Shown here: piece after piece, positions 12,101-20,239 of the stretch
How the letters are laid out: each line of letters starts with the position of its first letter
How positions within the stretch are numbered: position 1 is the stretch's first letter
Source of the DNA: Schistosoma mansoni
Taxonomy: Eukaryota; Platyhelminthes; Trematoda; Strigeidida; Schistosomatidae
Direction: 5' to 3'
Length of the DNA stretch: 64,000 bases
Assembly: GCF_000237925.1 (NCBI RefSeq)
Contig: NW_017386105.1
Coordinates: 124,001 to 188,000 of the forward strand
Program-made: the position numbers and the translations under genes
The notes under the pieces: generated by a model
The model's database searches: none
The model's input: only the letters and a program-made list of their open reading frames with translations
Told to the model about the DNA's origin: nothing

Positions 12101-15100
12101 TGAATTTGTCGACGCGTTCCACTGCTTCACTCGCTATCCTTAATCAGGTGTTGACACAGGCCTGTCTTGGAGCAATAATTTACATTCAGAGGGGGAGAAA
12201 CGCCTTCCAAATATCCTGGCGTTATTACCAGTTCTGTTGATTTGGCAGGAGAAATGTCAGTACCCATCGATTCATTAGTTTGTATCTCTGATTAACGATT
12301 CTTTTATCTGAAGATTAAATCAACCACATTATCTTGGTTGAATATTATTTACGTAAATTAGCCGTTTGAATGTCTTAATAATTTATTCGATCACTTTTGT
12401 AGTGGTTTCGTCTTTGAAAATCTGTCAAGTTGGGATTCGGATATCGCTATCATGAAGATGATTAACAACTGTTCATCATCAACCACTACTACACAATACT
12501 GAATCGAATGTTCGGTTATCACAGTAATCATTGGCGCAAAATGACAAGAGCCAAGAAATTCTTTACACTCCAACTATTGAGCCACAATTCTAACAGTATA
12601 CACTAACACTAATATTAACCACTCTGGTTACATGATAATGACTGTACTATAACTATGTTATATACTTAAAAGAATTGAAGTAATAATTCCATTCATGTAA
12701 TAAACGTCCCTTATTATTAAAAACTTGTAAATTACCAGTATTTTTTTTCTTCGAAACATAGTTTCATCTTCATCAGTGTGCAACTTCAAAATTCTGTTAG
12801 GTAAAATAGAGAAAAAACATTACTGAGAGTAGTTTTATTTGAGATGTTCATTGTGTTATATACAAAAGTCATTATCTCATTTGTATGAGGTCTTAATTGG
12901 GTAGAACTACCGGTCACTTCCACCGACTGTTTGATCAGATAGTTAAGAAAGAACTTTCAGCTTATTGAGAGAGAACCTACATTGTAACCTCAAGAGTATT
13001 AACTCTTAGGAAGTCTCTAAATTTTAGGCATACATATGAATGAAGTTTGTACTGGAAAATTCTGAAAGTTGAATGTTTTTCCAGATCGAATTAGCTAATA
13101 AAAGTTTTACAGATAAGATCATGAGTCAACTGAAGTTAGACCACCATGGAAGACCTGGAAGCACTACTTGATGGCCGTTTCGTTCTATTGTGGGACTCCT
13201 CAGCAGTACGCATCCGTGATCCCGCCTTGCGCGATTCGAACCCAAGACCTAACAGTCTCGCGCCGTCTAGTGCTTCCAGGTTTCCATGGTGGTCTGGCTT
13301 CAATAGACTCATGATTTAATCTATAAAATTACCAAAATCTCCACAAAACCCCTTCGGATAATGACTAGTGACTGGCTCCATGAGGTAATTCCTGGAGTTC
13401 TAGTGAGAAGTCGTGACCAGTAGAGCCAATCCATGTCAGGTAGAGACAGGTATTTACCTCAGTACAATGGAAAACGGTCGCGCAATTTCGTGAATTAGTT
13501 GAAGTTAGACATTAACAACGTTGGATATCGGCTCAGTGGTCTAGAGGTTGAGACTGGTAGGTCCTGGATTTGAATCTCGCAAAGCGGGGTCATGGACGCG
13601 CACTGCTGAGGAGTCCCACAATAGGACAAAACGGCCGTCAAGCAGTGTTTCCCGGTTTTCCATTGTAGTCTAACTTCAATTGACTCATGATCTCATCTAT
13701 AAAATTACATAAATCTCCACAAAACCCCCTTCGGGTAATAAAAGTTTGTTATCACTTACGGTAAAATCCATTTTGATTTATCCATTAAAAACGATTGACT
13801 AAGGTCCGTAAGTACAGATTTGGAATCATTATCGAATAACTGACAAGCTGTTTCATAAATTGGCTTCATGTCTATTTCATCAGGAACCGGTATATCAAAG
13901 GATTTCAAATTTTCAGTATCCTTAATTTGTATGTAGTGATGTTTATATAAATAAGAAAAAAAATAACATCATCAAAATTGATTGAGAGTAAGTTAAAGTA
14001 CTTCAGTTCTATTTATTTGCGTTTAACAAAATTGGTTGTTTTTTTTAAGACAGTGGTATATCATGAGCTGAACTCGTTGATTGTAGAACTTTCAAAGATG
14101 TTTGTTTGGAAGCTTTATGATCGGTAGCTTCACCAAACAATGATGTATAGTTGCTACAAGTGACTTTGGGTAAGATAAACATATGAAAATCATATGTAGA
14201 AAGATCATGCGGAAAACAATTGCTTCATTACCTAGAAAATAATGATTTTGTTAGTTTCTTCTTCCCCATGAATACTATAATATCTCTTAAACAATAATTA
14301 AGGATATTTAAAAAGGTATTCTCATTTCTGACTGAAATCATTTGGAGATTTATCGAAAGTAAGGAAGAAGTTGATAGTTATTTCTCCCTACTTGTAACTT
14401 AGCAAAAATGAGCACTTTGACGTGTAAGCAGACAATATAAATCTTGAAACCTTGGGATTTAGCTCCGGGCACTTTATTATCTTACAGTCAATATGGAATC
14501 TCATACTTCACTGTTTTCTAATTTAATTGATGGACTGTACGTAGTAAATGTTATTCGATGACATCGATGTTAAGCTCTTTTTTATTCTATATCTTTACTT
14601 TCTTTTCCGACTTCCTTTTGTACATTCCTCCACATTAATTACTATTTTCAGTAACCCTTTTCATTTCTAATAAATTCTGACCGCCCAATGTGACTCGTCT
14701 GTTATCTTCTGATATATTTTTTCCACCCTGGTATATCTGTCGAACGTTTGCTTTATTGTGACAGTTTTTGTAACAGGGATCTCAAGGTCACGGCGCCAAT
14801 TTCAGTACCTGATGCTCATGTACGATCGGTTCACAGAGGATTTTAGAGAAGACTTGACGATTAAGCGGCTACAATAAATGGGACTACTAAGAAGTTCCTG
14901 TATTTGTGATTGCGGTAAGTAAATGACTTGTAGACTATGTGCAGACTACCATGATGTTGTCCTCCGATGTAATATATGTTGAAGGAAGACATTTACTAGA
15001 ATAGGAACCTTCATCACTCGATCCAGATTGAGACTAAGGCATATTATAATGATTGCCACGAACTGTATAATAAGAGCATCAGTATCATTGGCTGCAATAA

Positions 15101-18100
15101 TCGCAGATGTTACTGAAGTTTCGGCTGTTGAGTGGTATGAGTATTGTAGGGACATATCCATAATAAAAAATGATAAACTTACACAACTGGAGTACACTCA
15201 AACAATAATGAAACTATGTGGTCGTGGCTGATAGGGTTTTTGTGACCTTATCATGTCTCCAGAGACCAACTATTATGGAGCCATATGGATGAGTTCCTCT
15301 ACCCTATGCATTACGATTTTGGAACCATAAGTCAGTAAAATAATATATTTACGCGACCTGAAGTAACATTTGTAAATCCATACTTTGGTGGTACATATCC
15401 AAACTCGAGAACTAATACATTTTCAACAGTTATTACATATGCAATGAAAGTACGAATGAAAGCTATACAAGTGTGAGGCATCATATTTGTTGTAACTTAC
15501 ACTGGTAAATTTCATCTCATTGAAATCTTTTGCGATTGTATTAATAAGATAAGTAAAGATTTCATCATTTTCATCAATAATAGGCAGATTTCTATCCAAT
15601 TGAATGTTAGTTTCTTCGTCAACCTCAATATTAATTTTCGAAAAAAAAACAAAAAATTTATTATCACAAGGGGGGTTTGTGGAGATTTTAGTGATTTTAT
15701 ATAGTTAAGATCATGAATAAATTGAAGCTAGACCACCGTGGAAAACCTGGAAGTCGTGGCCAGTGGGGCTAATCTATCTCAGGTAGAGACAGGTATCCAC
15801 CTCAGTACAATGGAAGTTGGTCGTGCAATTTCGTGGATTGGTTGAGGTTAGACATTAACACCGTTGGATGCCGGCCCGCTCAGTGGTTTATCGGTTAAGT
15901 GCTCTGGCGTGAGACTGGTAGCTCCTGGGTTCGAATCTCGCGAGGCGGGATCGTTGATGCGCACTGCTGAGGAGTCCCACAATAGGACGAAACGGCCGTC
16001 CTGTGCTTCCAGGTTTTTCCTGGTGGTCTAGCTTCAATTGACTCATGATCTTAACTATATAAAAAATTTATTGATCATATTAAAGCATTCACCGAGTAAT
16101 GAATCATGGATCACTAACTACATGTAATCGATCAGTGTCTGTTAAAGCTGTCCATCAACACAACGACAGAATAAACTAACAGTACATCAAAAATAATCGT
16201 GATCGAATATCTCAAAATTTTTTTAATAAGTCGTGTTTCCCAACAATACAGCAATACAGGACGAACTATTGTTCAGTATATTTTTCAATCGATATGACGG
16301 TGAATATTTCACTTATTTCAAAAATGGAACGAGTTGACACAAATGAAATGGATCTTTTGCACTCCTTTCAAGATTTCGTCAACTACAAATACAATAACGT
16401 TTCAAAAATTTCCAAGATGAGTGAAGTGGCCAACAATCATGACCACTTCATTCCATATAGTAACATTAGTTCGTACTATTTACGCTTATATATGTATGTA
16501 TCCGTAGAACATTTGAAGTGATCACTAATTACTGATCAAAACACAAAGGAAATCAGATTATATGAGCCAAAAAAAAATTATGTAACTACATTATTATGGG
16601 AGTACCTACTTTGTTAAGTTTAATAATATTGCAGAAGCTACCTCAACCACTGGATCAAAATCTATCGCCGAATACCTCCATTAAATTTATCTTAATACGA
16701 ATACATTAAATATTGTTACTATTAACTGTTCATATACACAAAAATGAATTTATTCACATTTCTTCTTTCATTTATCACTGATCTTCAGAAACCACAGTGT
16801 TTTACTTATTGTAGATACTTTTGCCATTCGTCTTGTCAAGTAAAGTCTTGAATATACTTTAAAGAGTAGAACCTCACAATAAGATTAATGCTTTCGGCAC
16901 AATGTGTAAATTATTTCGATAATTTATATGTTAAATATGAAATTACAATCAAATGTAAACTTGGTCAACACAATTGAATACTGGACTCTAGTAACTACCT
17001 AATGACTTTGAATTATCTAAAAATAACCTATTATTGAGTTGATTTATTACAAATGACAATGACAGTGCCAAACATTTACTCATGTATATGTCCACTAATA
17101 TAGATAGTCAGTCATTCAACCACTGAATATATAAGAAGTAACTTACTTCTTTTGCATATTCATTCCAAAATGGACCCATTGTTTGTAGTAAATTTTCGGA
17201 GACACAGCGTCTGTCAGTAGGTCTCACATCAGGTGTTAGCATAACCTAAAAGAAATCGTAATTTTTTTATTTGTCAAGATGTAACATCCAATTAAATTTT
17301 ATCAAATCATATGTAAAATATTGAAGAGAGGGTAAATGGTTCCTGTTACAACGTCCTGAAATTCTGGGAGCACCGTAAAACTATTTCACCACCATAAAAC
17401 ACTGCACATCGGGGCAGTCGGTGGTTGGGCATACGTAACACGCATCCCAGCCATCTCAAATGATAAACTTTCATTACATCATCAGTCGATTTGCCATCCT
17501 TACCTTGTACCCGTTTCCTAACAACTTCATTACTTACTCGGTGGTAAGGATATACGAGCAATGCTTCGAAGACACCTATGATCTAATACTAGTAGCCTAC
17601 GAATATCCTCTACTCTTATCGGCCATGTTTTACTGCCATAAAGTAGGACGGAACAAACTGCTGCACAGTAAACCCGTCCTTTTGTTGCTAGATGGATATC
17701 TCGCCTACGCTATAAATGACGCAAGTTGGCGAAAGCTAGACGAGCCTTCTGTATCCGTGCTGAGATCTCGTCACACACCAGACCACAAGGGCTGATGAGA
17801 CTCCCAAGATAAGTGAAGCTGTCAACACGCTCAACTACTTCACTCCCTATCATTAGTTCAGATGTCGATGCAACCCAATCCTGAAGCAACATTTTGCACT
17901 TTGAGGGAGAGAATCGCATCCCGAACATGCCTGCGTAGTTGCTGATAGTGGTCAGAAGAATCTGCATTTTGTCAGCGTCTTCACCAAATAAAACCATGTC
18001 ATCGGCGTATTCTAAGTCAACAAGTGAGTCTCCCGGTAAAAGTTCAACTCATGGAGATTTAGATGATGAAAGTGTTATCTCTAAAAGCATGTCAACGATA

Positions 18101-18454
18101 AAGTTAAACAAGAATGGAGAGATTGGACAGCCCTGACGAACACCACTTGAAGTAATCAATTCAGATGACAGTTCGCTATAAGCTCTAACTCGACCATTTG
18201 TGTTCGAGTAGAGAGCCTTTATAAGGTTAATGTACTTATTTAAAATTATTTCATAAAACTAACCAAGTCTAGAAAATGTTATCATCTAAACAGATAACTT
18301 ATAGTTCAATATAATTATAAATTCACAATTATTTGTTTACCGTATTTTCAAAAGACTTCACTAAGAAACTTGGCTGCTGAGATATACTAAGGATAGGTTT
18401 GGCTTGAAGTTGATTTAAAAGTATTTCATCAGATAGATTACGTAATACATCGAC
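2924..18454 (-). CDS. coiled-coil protein gene, eight internal exons (possibly CCDC87-like)
   Basis: Eight minus-strand exons: 18454-18341, 17245-17147, 15623-15501, 13920-13760, 11182-11036, 8057-7966, 4869-4754 and 3197-2924. Each has an AG acceptor and a GTAAG-type or similar GT donor. Reading phases match at all seven junctions (0,0,0,2,2,1,0), giving 375 codons without a stop. The product is charged, Lys/Glu/Leu-rich and helical, with no signal peptide, membrane segment or enzyme motif. The last exon has a strong helical block (KALKLLEHAAEYVERREMLL) that I recall as similar to the C-terminal block of CCDC87-type sperm/ciliary coiled-coil proteins; this rests on memory only. The start and 3' end were not found. 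A tiny candidate first exon (ATG GTT AAG before GTAATA, near 18967-18975, phase 0) would fit but is unsupported. Introns are packed with SINE and RTE copies. Confidence 0.7.
3283..3545 (-). mobile_element. hammerhead-bearing tRNA-derived SINE, copy A
   Basis: Minus orientation. It has the tRNA B-box (GGTTCGAATC type, here on the minus strand), the hammerhead-like domain at 3323-3368 and the GATCTCAAC tail. The ribozyme core is damaged: CTGGGGA replaces CTGAGGA, and the GAAA motif is changed. Confidence 0.8.
3653..3941. mobile_element. foldback/MITE-like element, copy 1
   Basis: Bounded by inverted ends CGTTTCGCCTGGCAATCTGG and its complement (CTAGATTGCCAGGCGAAACG at the right, one mismatch). 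The 289-bp interior has no coding capacity and includes a TA microsatellite. The same unit occurs inverted at 5499-5789. Confidence 0.65.
4524..4640 (+). repeat. partial foldback-element module
   Basis: Shares the segment GTTGGATTTACT...CATTCGCTGAGATTTTAC followed by ATTATTCCTATTTAATGTC with 63777-63905, and in part with the two elements above. A stand-alone half element. Confidence 0.6.
4754..4869 (-). CDS. coiled-coil gene, exon
   Basis: 116 bases. The acceptor is TTGTATTCAG and the donor GTATGT directly after ATG. It reads DYELLSNCEEKINLLKFN and ends YKTGKEM. It lies between two inverted-repeat modules. Confidence 0.68.
5050..5225 (-). mobile_element. hammerhead-bearing SINE, copy B (truncated)
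   Basis: The hammerhead at 5093-5138 keeps CTGAGGA and GAAAC. Stem I has a mismatch next to the core. The 5' part of the SINE runs toward the gap. Confidence 0.75.
5254..5453. other. assembly gap, 200 N
   Basis: Exactly 200 N, probably a default-length scaffold gap of unknown true size. Confidence 0.99.
5499..5789. mobile_element. foldback/MITE-like element, copy 2 (inverted)
   Basis: Inverted near-identical copy of 3653-3941. Similarity continues outside both termini (about 3605-3990 against 5455-5838), so the duplication is larger than the element. Confidence 0.65.
5966..7050. other. AT-rich intronic stretch
   Basis: Intron of the minus-strand coiled-coil gene. No exon, RNA gene or recognised repeat was seen. 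Confidence 0.4.
7060..7430 (+). mobile_element. Smalpha-type SINE, near full length
   Basis: Runs from the GATGATTAGAACTG head through a tRNA-like B-box (GGTTCAAATCC at about 7310) and a hammerhead-like domain to the tail CCATCTCTGCTTAAA. Smalpha is a known schistosome SINE with a hammerhead. Confidence 0.75.
7355..7395 (+). ncRNA. hammerhead-like domain of Smalpha, core damaged
   Basis: Stem I is CCAG/CTGG, GGACGAAAC is kept, and the cleavage triplet GTC is kept. The conserved CUGANGA is CTGACCA, so the invariant G8 is lost and cleavage is unlikely. Confidence 0.7.
7644..7832 (-). mobile_element. hammerhead-bearing SINE, copy C
   Basis: Minus orientation with B-box and A-box region. The hammerhead-like part at 7694-7739 keeps CTGAGGA, GAAAC and GTC, but stem I is weakened (TCTTTG against CAGTGC) and stem II has one mismatch. 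Confidence 0.8.
7966..8057 (-). CDS. coiled-coil gene, exon
   Basis: 92 bases, taking one base and leaving one base of split codons. The acceptor is TTCTTTAG and the donor GTAAGT. It reads LKLKSIISQYKSSEVVLWNT. Its length fits exactly the phase gap between its neighbours, which is good support for a short exon. Confidence 0.65.
8185..8640. other. non-coding intronic stretch, repeat-like
   Basis: GC content is higher than in the flanks (for example CACGTCCTCGTCGTGCTTCC) and it looks like part of an old element. No domain or second copy was identified. Confidence 0.3.
8998..9385 (-). mobile_element. hammerhead-bearing SINE, copy D (full length)
   Basis: About 385 bp. It shows the full layout: a unique head (near 9230-9380), the tRNA-derived middle with B-box, the hammerhead (9083-9128) and the tail ending in CCACAAAACCCC on the minus strand. 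The core keeps CTGAGGA and GAAAC, but the cleavage triplet is GAC, so activity is doubtful. Confidence 0.85.
10215..10480 (+). repeat. dispersed repeat shared with 62250-62510
   Basis: Both copies start GTGAATGAGAAC, continue with AAATACAAAAACCAT and CTATTTGCAAAATGTTC, and end in the TATACTACTTATGT block. No coding domain or terminal repeats were seen. Confidence 0.75.
10658..10985. mobile_element. hammerhead-bearing SINE, head-to-head inverted pair E
   Basis: A minus-oriented copy (10658-10850) abuts a plus-oriented copy (about 10851-10985). They meet within the tRNA-derived region (GCCGGCTGGCAGGTCCTGGG), so the locus is a near-palindrome with arms of about 140 bp. Each arm carries its own hammerhead domain. 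Confidence 0.85.
10892..10937 (+). ncRNA. hammerhead ribozyme, complete core (SINE pair E)
   Basis: Stem I GCGCTG/CAGTAC (four pairs including one G-U next to the core, then one mismatch and a closing pair). The core is CTGAGGA, matching CUGANGA. Stem II is GUCC/GGAC with a seven-base loop, then GAAAC. Stem III is the short self-complementary ACGG/CCGU, and the cleavage triplet is GUC. All catalytic positions I can check are present. Confidence 0.7.
11036..11182 (-). CDS. coiled-coil gene, exon
   Basis: 147 bases. The acceptor AAATAG was preferred over TTTAG eight bases upstream because only it joins in frame to the preceding exon. The product is strongly coiled-coil (KYEKILAELKSEEEKFNK). 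The donor is GTAAGT. Confidence 0.68.
11206..11225. repeat. (TAA)n microsatellite
   Basis: A short run of TAA units in an intron of the coiled-coil gene. Confidence 0.85.
11400..12290 (-). mobile_element. RTE-like LINE fragment, 3' part
   Basis: Minus-strand frames encode the C-terminal part of an endonuclease/reverse-transcriptase: a block starting LRMPEHRLPRQAVLTS and ending NQWLETLGDMAQN, with further fragments upstream. 5'-truncated, with several stops and frame changes; an old copy. The family matches the schistosome RTE-type proteins also seen at 17345, 47045 and 50190. Confidence 0.8.
12291..13110. other. AT-rich intronic stretch
   Basis: Intron of the coiled-coil gene. The open frame at 12391-12573 has no recognisable domain and no splice support. 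Confidence 0.35.
13112..13352. mobile_element. hammerhead-bearing SINE, deleted inverted pair F
   Basis: A minus-oriented copy (13112-13260) runs straight into a plus-oriented SINE tail (CTTCCAGGTTTCCATGGTGG to CCACAAAACCCC). The hammerhead-like part at 13161-13209 keeps CTGAGGA and GAAAC but has an insertion near the cleavage site. Confidence 0.8.
13357..13735 (+). mobile_element. hammerhead-bearing SINE, copy G (full length)
   Basis: About 380 bp in plus orientation with head, A-box region (GGCTCAGTGGTCTAGAGG), degenerate B-box (GGATTTGAATC), hammerhead (13600-13646) and tail CCACAAAACCCC. The ribozyme is damaged: GAAAC reads AAAAC, and the cleavage flank is altered. Confidence 0.85.
13760..13920 (-). 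CDS. coiled-coil gene, exon
   Basis: 161 bases, starting in phase 0 and leaving two bases of a Pro codon. The donor is GTAAGTG. It reads DTENLKSFDIPVPDEIDMKP and ends SKWILP. The acceptor (ATTAAG) is the only weak border and was chosen because it keeps the frame. Confidence 0.65.
14777..15327 (+). repeat. unclassified ~550-bp dispersed repeat, copy 2
   Basis: Second copy of the unit at 2079-2629, differing by scattered substitutions. It lies in an intron of the minus-strand coiled-coil gene. Confidence 0.8.
15501..15623 (-). CDS. coiled-coil gene, exon
   Basis: 41 codons, phase 0 to 0, rich in Asp, Glu and Asn. The donor is GTAAGT after ACC AGT. The acceptor is ATTGAG behind a T-rich tract. 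A SINE inverted pair begins about 50 bases upstream. Confidence 0.65.
15669..16065. mobile_element. hammerhead-bearing SINE H with inverted tail
   Basis: A minus-oriented SINE tail (15669-15752) is followed by a plus-oriented copy with head, A-box region, perfect B-box (GGGTTCGAATC) and tail (to 16065). The locus is therefore bounded by inverted copies of the same tail, as in a collapsed head-to-head dimer. Confidence 0.85.
15961..16006 (+). ncRNA. hammerhead ribozyme, complete core (SINE H)
   Basis: Stem I GCACTG/CTGTGC (five of six pairs). The core is CTGAGGA. Stem II is GUCC/GGAC with loop CACAAUA, then GAAAC. Stem III is ACGG/CCGU, and the triplet is GUC. Core and cleavage site look complete. 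Confidence 0.72.
17147..17245 (-). CDS. coiled-coil gene, exon
   Basis: 33 codons, phase 0 to 0. The acceptor is TTTCTTTTAG and the donor GTAAGT. It reads VMLTPDVRPTDRRCV and ends in NEYAKE. An RTE fragment starts about 100 bases further upstream in the preceding intron. Confidence 0.68.
17345..18240 (-). mobile_element. RTE-like LINE fragment
   Basis: Minus-strand reverse-transcriptase pieces include SPSKCKMLLQDW, FTYLGSLISPCG and [14 protein letters not shown], then a 3' block with LGCVLRMPNHRLPR. Truncated at both ends with several frame breaks. It sits in the intron between the two most upstream coiled-coil exons seen. Confidence 0.85.
18341..18454 (-). CDS. coiled-coil gene, most upstream exon seen
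   Basis: 38 codons, phase 0 to 0. The acceptor is TATATTTCAG and the donor GTAAAC. It reads VDVLRNLSDEILLNQLQ onward. An upstream exon is needed unless a very short ATG exon lies near 18970. Confidence 0.65.
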
Positions 18455-18459
18455 CTGAA

Positions 18460-19055
18460 ATATAAAACATTATTTAGTAGTTTTTTGATAAGTAAATCAC
18501 TAACTTTGCGAAATTGAATTTGTTAGTAAAGTGAAAATCCAAGACGTAATTTATTGGTAACTCTTTTCTTTTAAATTAACCTTAAAAAATTGGAGTCAGC
18601 GGTATTCAACTAACAATGATGCCAGTGACTTAAGTTTCACAGAGATTTTAGTTTTTAGCTTTTTTTAAGAATTAAATATATTAAAGACTAACACAGAGAA
18701 GTCTGAAATCTACGGTTGAATAAACTTCAATTGCGTCTCCTGTAGGACGGTCAACGACTGGAACGTCTTGTCAAAACAAATATTATCGGTCCCATGGGTT
18801 AACAGTTTTAAAACTGTATCTTCACAAAAATACTGGGCAACCGATCTACTAACCTTACAACTTAAGACAGTAAAGCAATCACAGCATTATTTCCAGTAAA
18901 AATATATGTTAAAAGACATACAAATAGTAAAAAACAGTCCGTCAAACAACATAACCAAATTATTACCTTAACCATCATTTAGAGAACAAAGTATATGGTG
19001 TTTTTAATAAAATGTACTTCTTTTCCCTAGCAATCAGTCCTACATTGTCATATCG
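18460..19055. other. non-coding stretch upstream of the coiled-coil exons
   Basis: No supported exon. A possible four-codon first exon of the minus-strand gene (ATG ATG GTT AAG, then GTAATA) lies near 18967-18978 but has no independent support. Confidence 0.3.
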
Positions 19056-19059
19056 AGAT

Positions 19060-19345
19060 GATTCAGTCAGTCAGTCACAACGTAGAACTTCGTACGTACA
19101 TACATCAGTTCGAGTTGCCATACCACATTAACACAAAGATGTAGTTGTCGATTCAAATCCCATAGTGAGAGAAGTAGTAAGAGTATAAGCATTATGTGAA
19201 AGATTAGGGTTTGAAGATGTTATTGAAGGAGTATAATACAGTGAAATAAATTTAGAAAGAGAAAAAGGATAGGGACATGAAGAATTCAAAAGGTTAGAAT
19301 TTGGTAATCAAGATGATTAGGTTTTAAGTAGTGTACCAGACGTAA
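19060..19345 (-). mobile_element. RTE-like LINE 3' end
   Basis: Shares CAGTCAGTCAGTCACAACGT and the following 250 bases with the copy beginning at 47045. On the minus strand the TGAC repeats form the short tandem 3' tail typical of RTE elements. No coding part remains. Confidence 0.7.
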
Positions 19346-20005
19346 GTTAGTATGAAAGTTCGGATTGCTGCCACTCATTATAAGCAATGAGAACACATGA
19401 TTTAAAACTGACTTACTAATTAAATAATATCGAATAGTTATGCACTTTCAACACTGAATTAGATCCTATTCACTATTTCTTAGAATAAGAAAATCAAAGT
19501 ATTGGCTCTAAACGAAATCCTTAAATTTCATACCTTTATAAGATACCCCAGATTCTCTTGACCAGTATTGACCAAAACTTAAATATATCTCATTTTTCTT
19601 TGCCCAGTTGCATGTAATCACTTTGACAGAGTGGGAAGTTCAACCTTTGAATTAGCATAAGTATATGTTACAAATTCCAACTGTACAACTACTGAAATAC
19701 CTACTTTGATCAGCACCAATAATTACTACTTTACCATACAAGCAACTTGTAATATTCTAAATAAAGACAATTGCAACCAGTAGAATAAATCAGGCACAAC
19801 TAGTTTTCACGAAGGTGGGTGGCTTACAATTGAACAGACTGGATGAAAATTAGTAATGTTAATCTATTGCAAACTTCATTCTTTGTAATAACTACGAAGG
19901 CTCCCCTTCATCACTATGACTTATTTATGTCCCAGACAATCTACACACACAAACATACACGCAATTTCAACTCCACTACTTGGTTATAGCACATCTCAAA
20001 TAAGG

Positions 20006-20230
20006 TCAAATATGGTTGTTTGGGTAAACAGTCCAGGCTAGATAAATATTCAGGCCTTCTTTCTTATTGAAGGCAGAGGTATTTAGCATTATGCGGAACA
20101 CTTCGGCTACTCTCCTCTCTTTATAGTTTGGGAAACCTTTCAGAATTGGTTTGATATCTTTAATATCAATTTGGTGATTACTGAAAATAGCATGTACTGC
20201 TATTGCAGATTTAACTTGTAAATTTCCCAA
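20006..20230 (-). mobile_element. Penelope-like element fragment (GIY-YIG region)
   Basis: A 74-codon minus-strand frame reads AVHAIFSNHQIDIKDIK, then Y..RRVAEVFRI and a ...N...GLNIYLAW end. This is the His/Glu/Asn spacing of the C-terminal GIY-YIG endonuclease of Penelope-like elements. Family assignment is from motif memory. No reverse transcriptase part was recognised nearby. Confidence 0.5.
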
Positions 20231-20239
20231 TTTATAGGA

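Noticed and set aside
16294-16521. 75-codon plus-strand frame
   Set aside because: AT-rich, no domain or splice context, inside an intron of the minus-strand gene.
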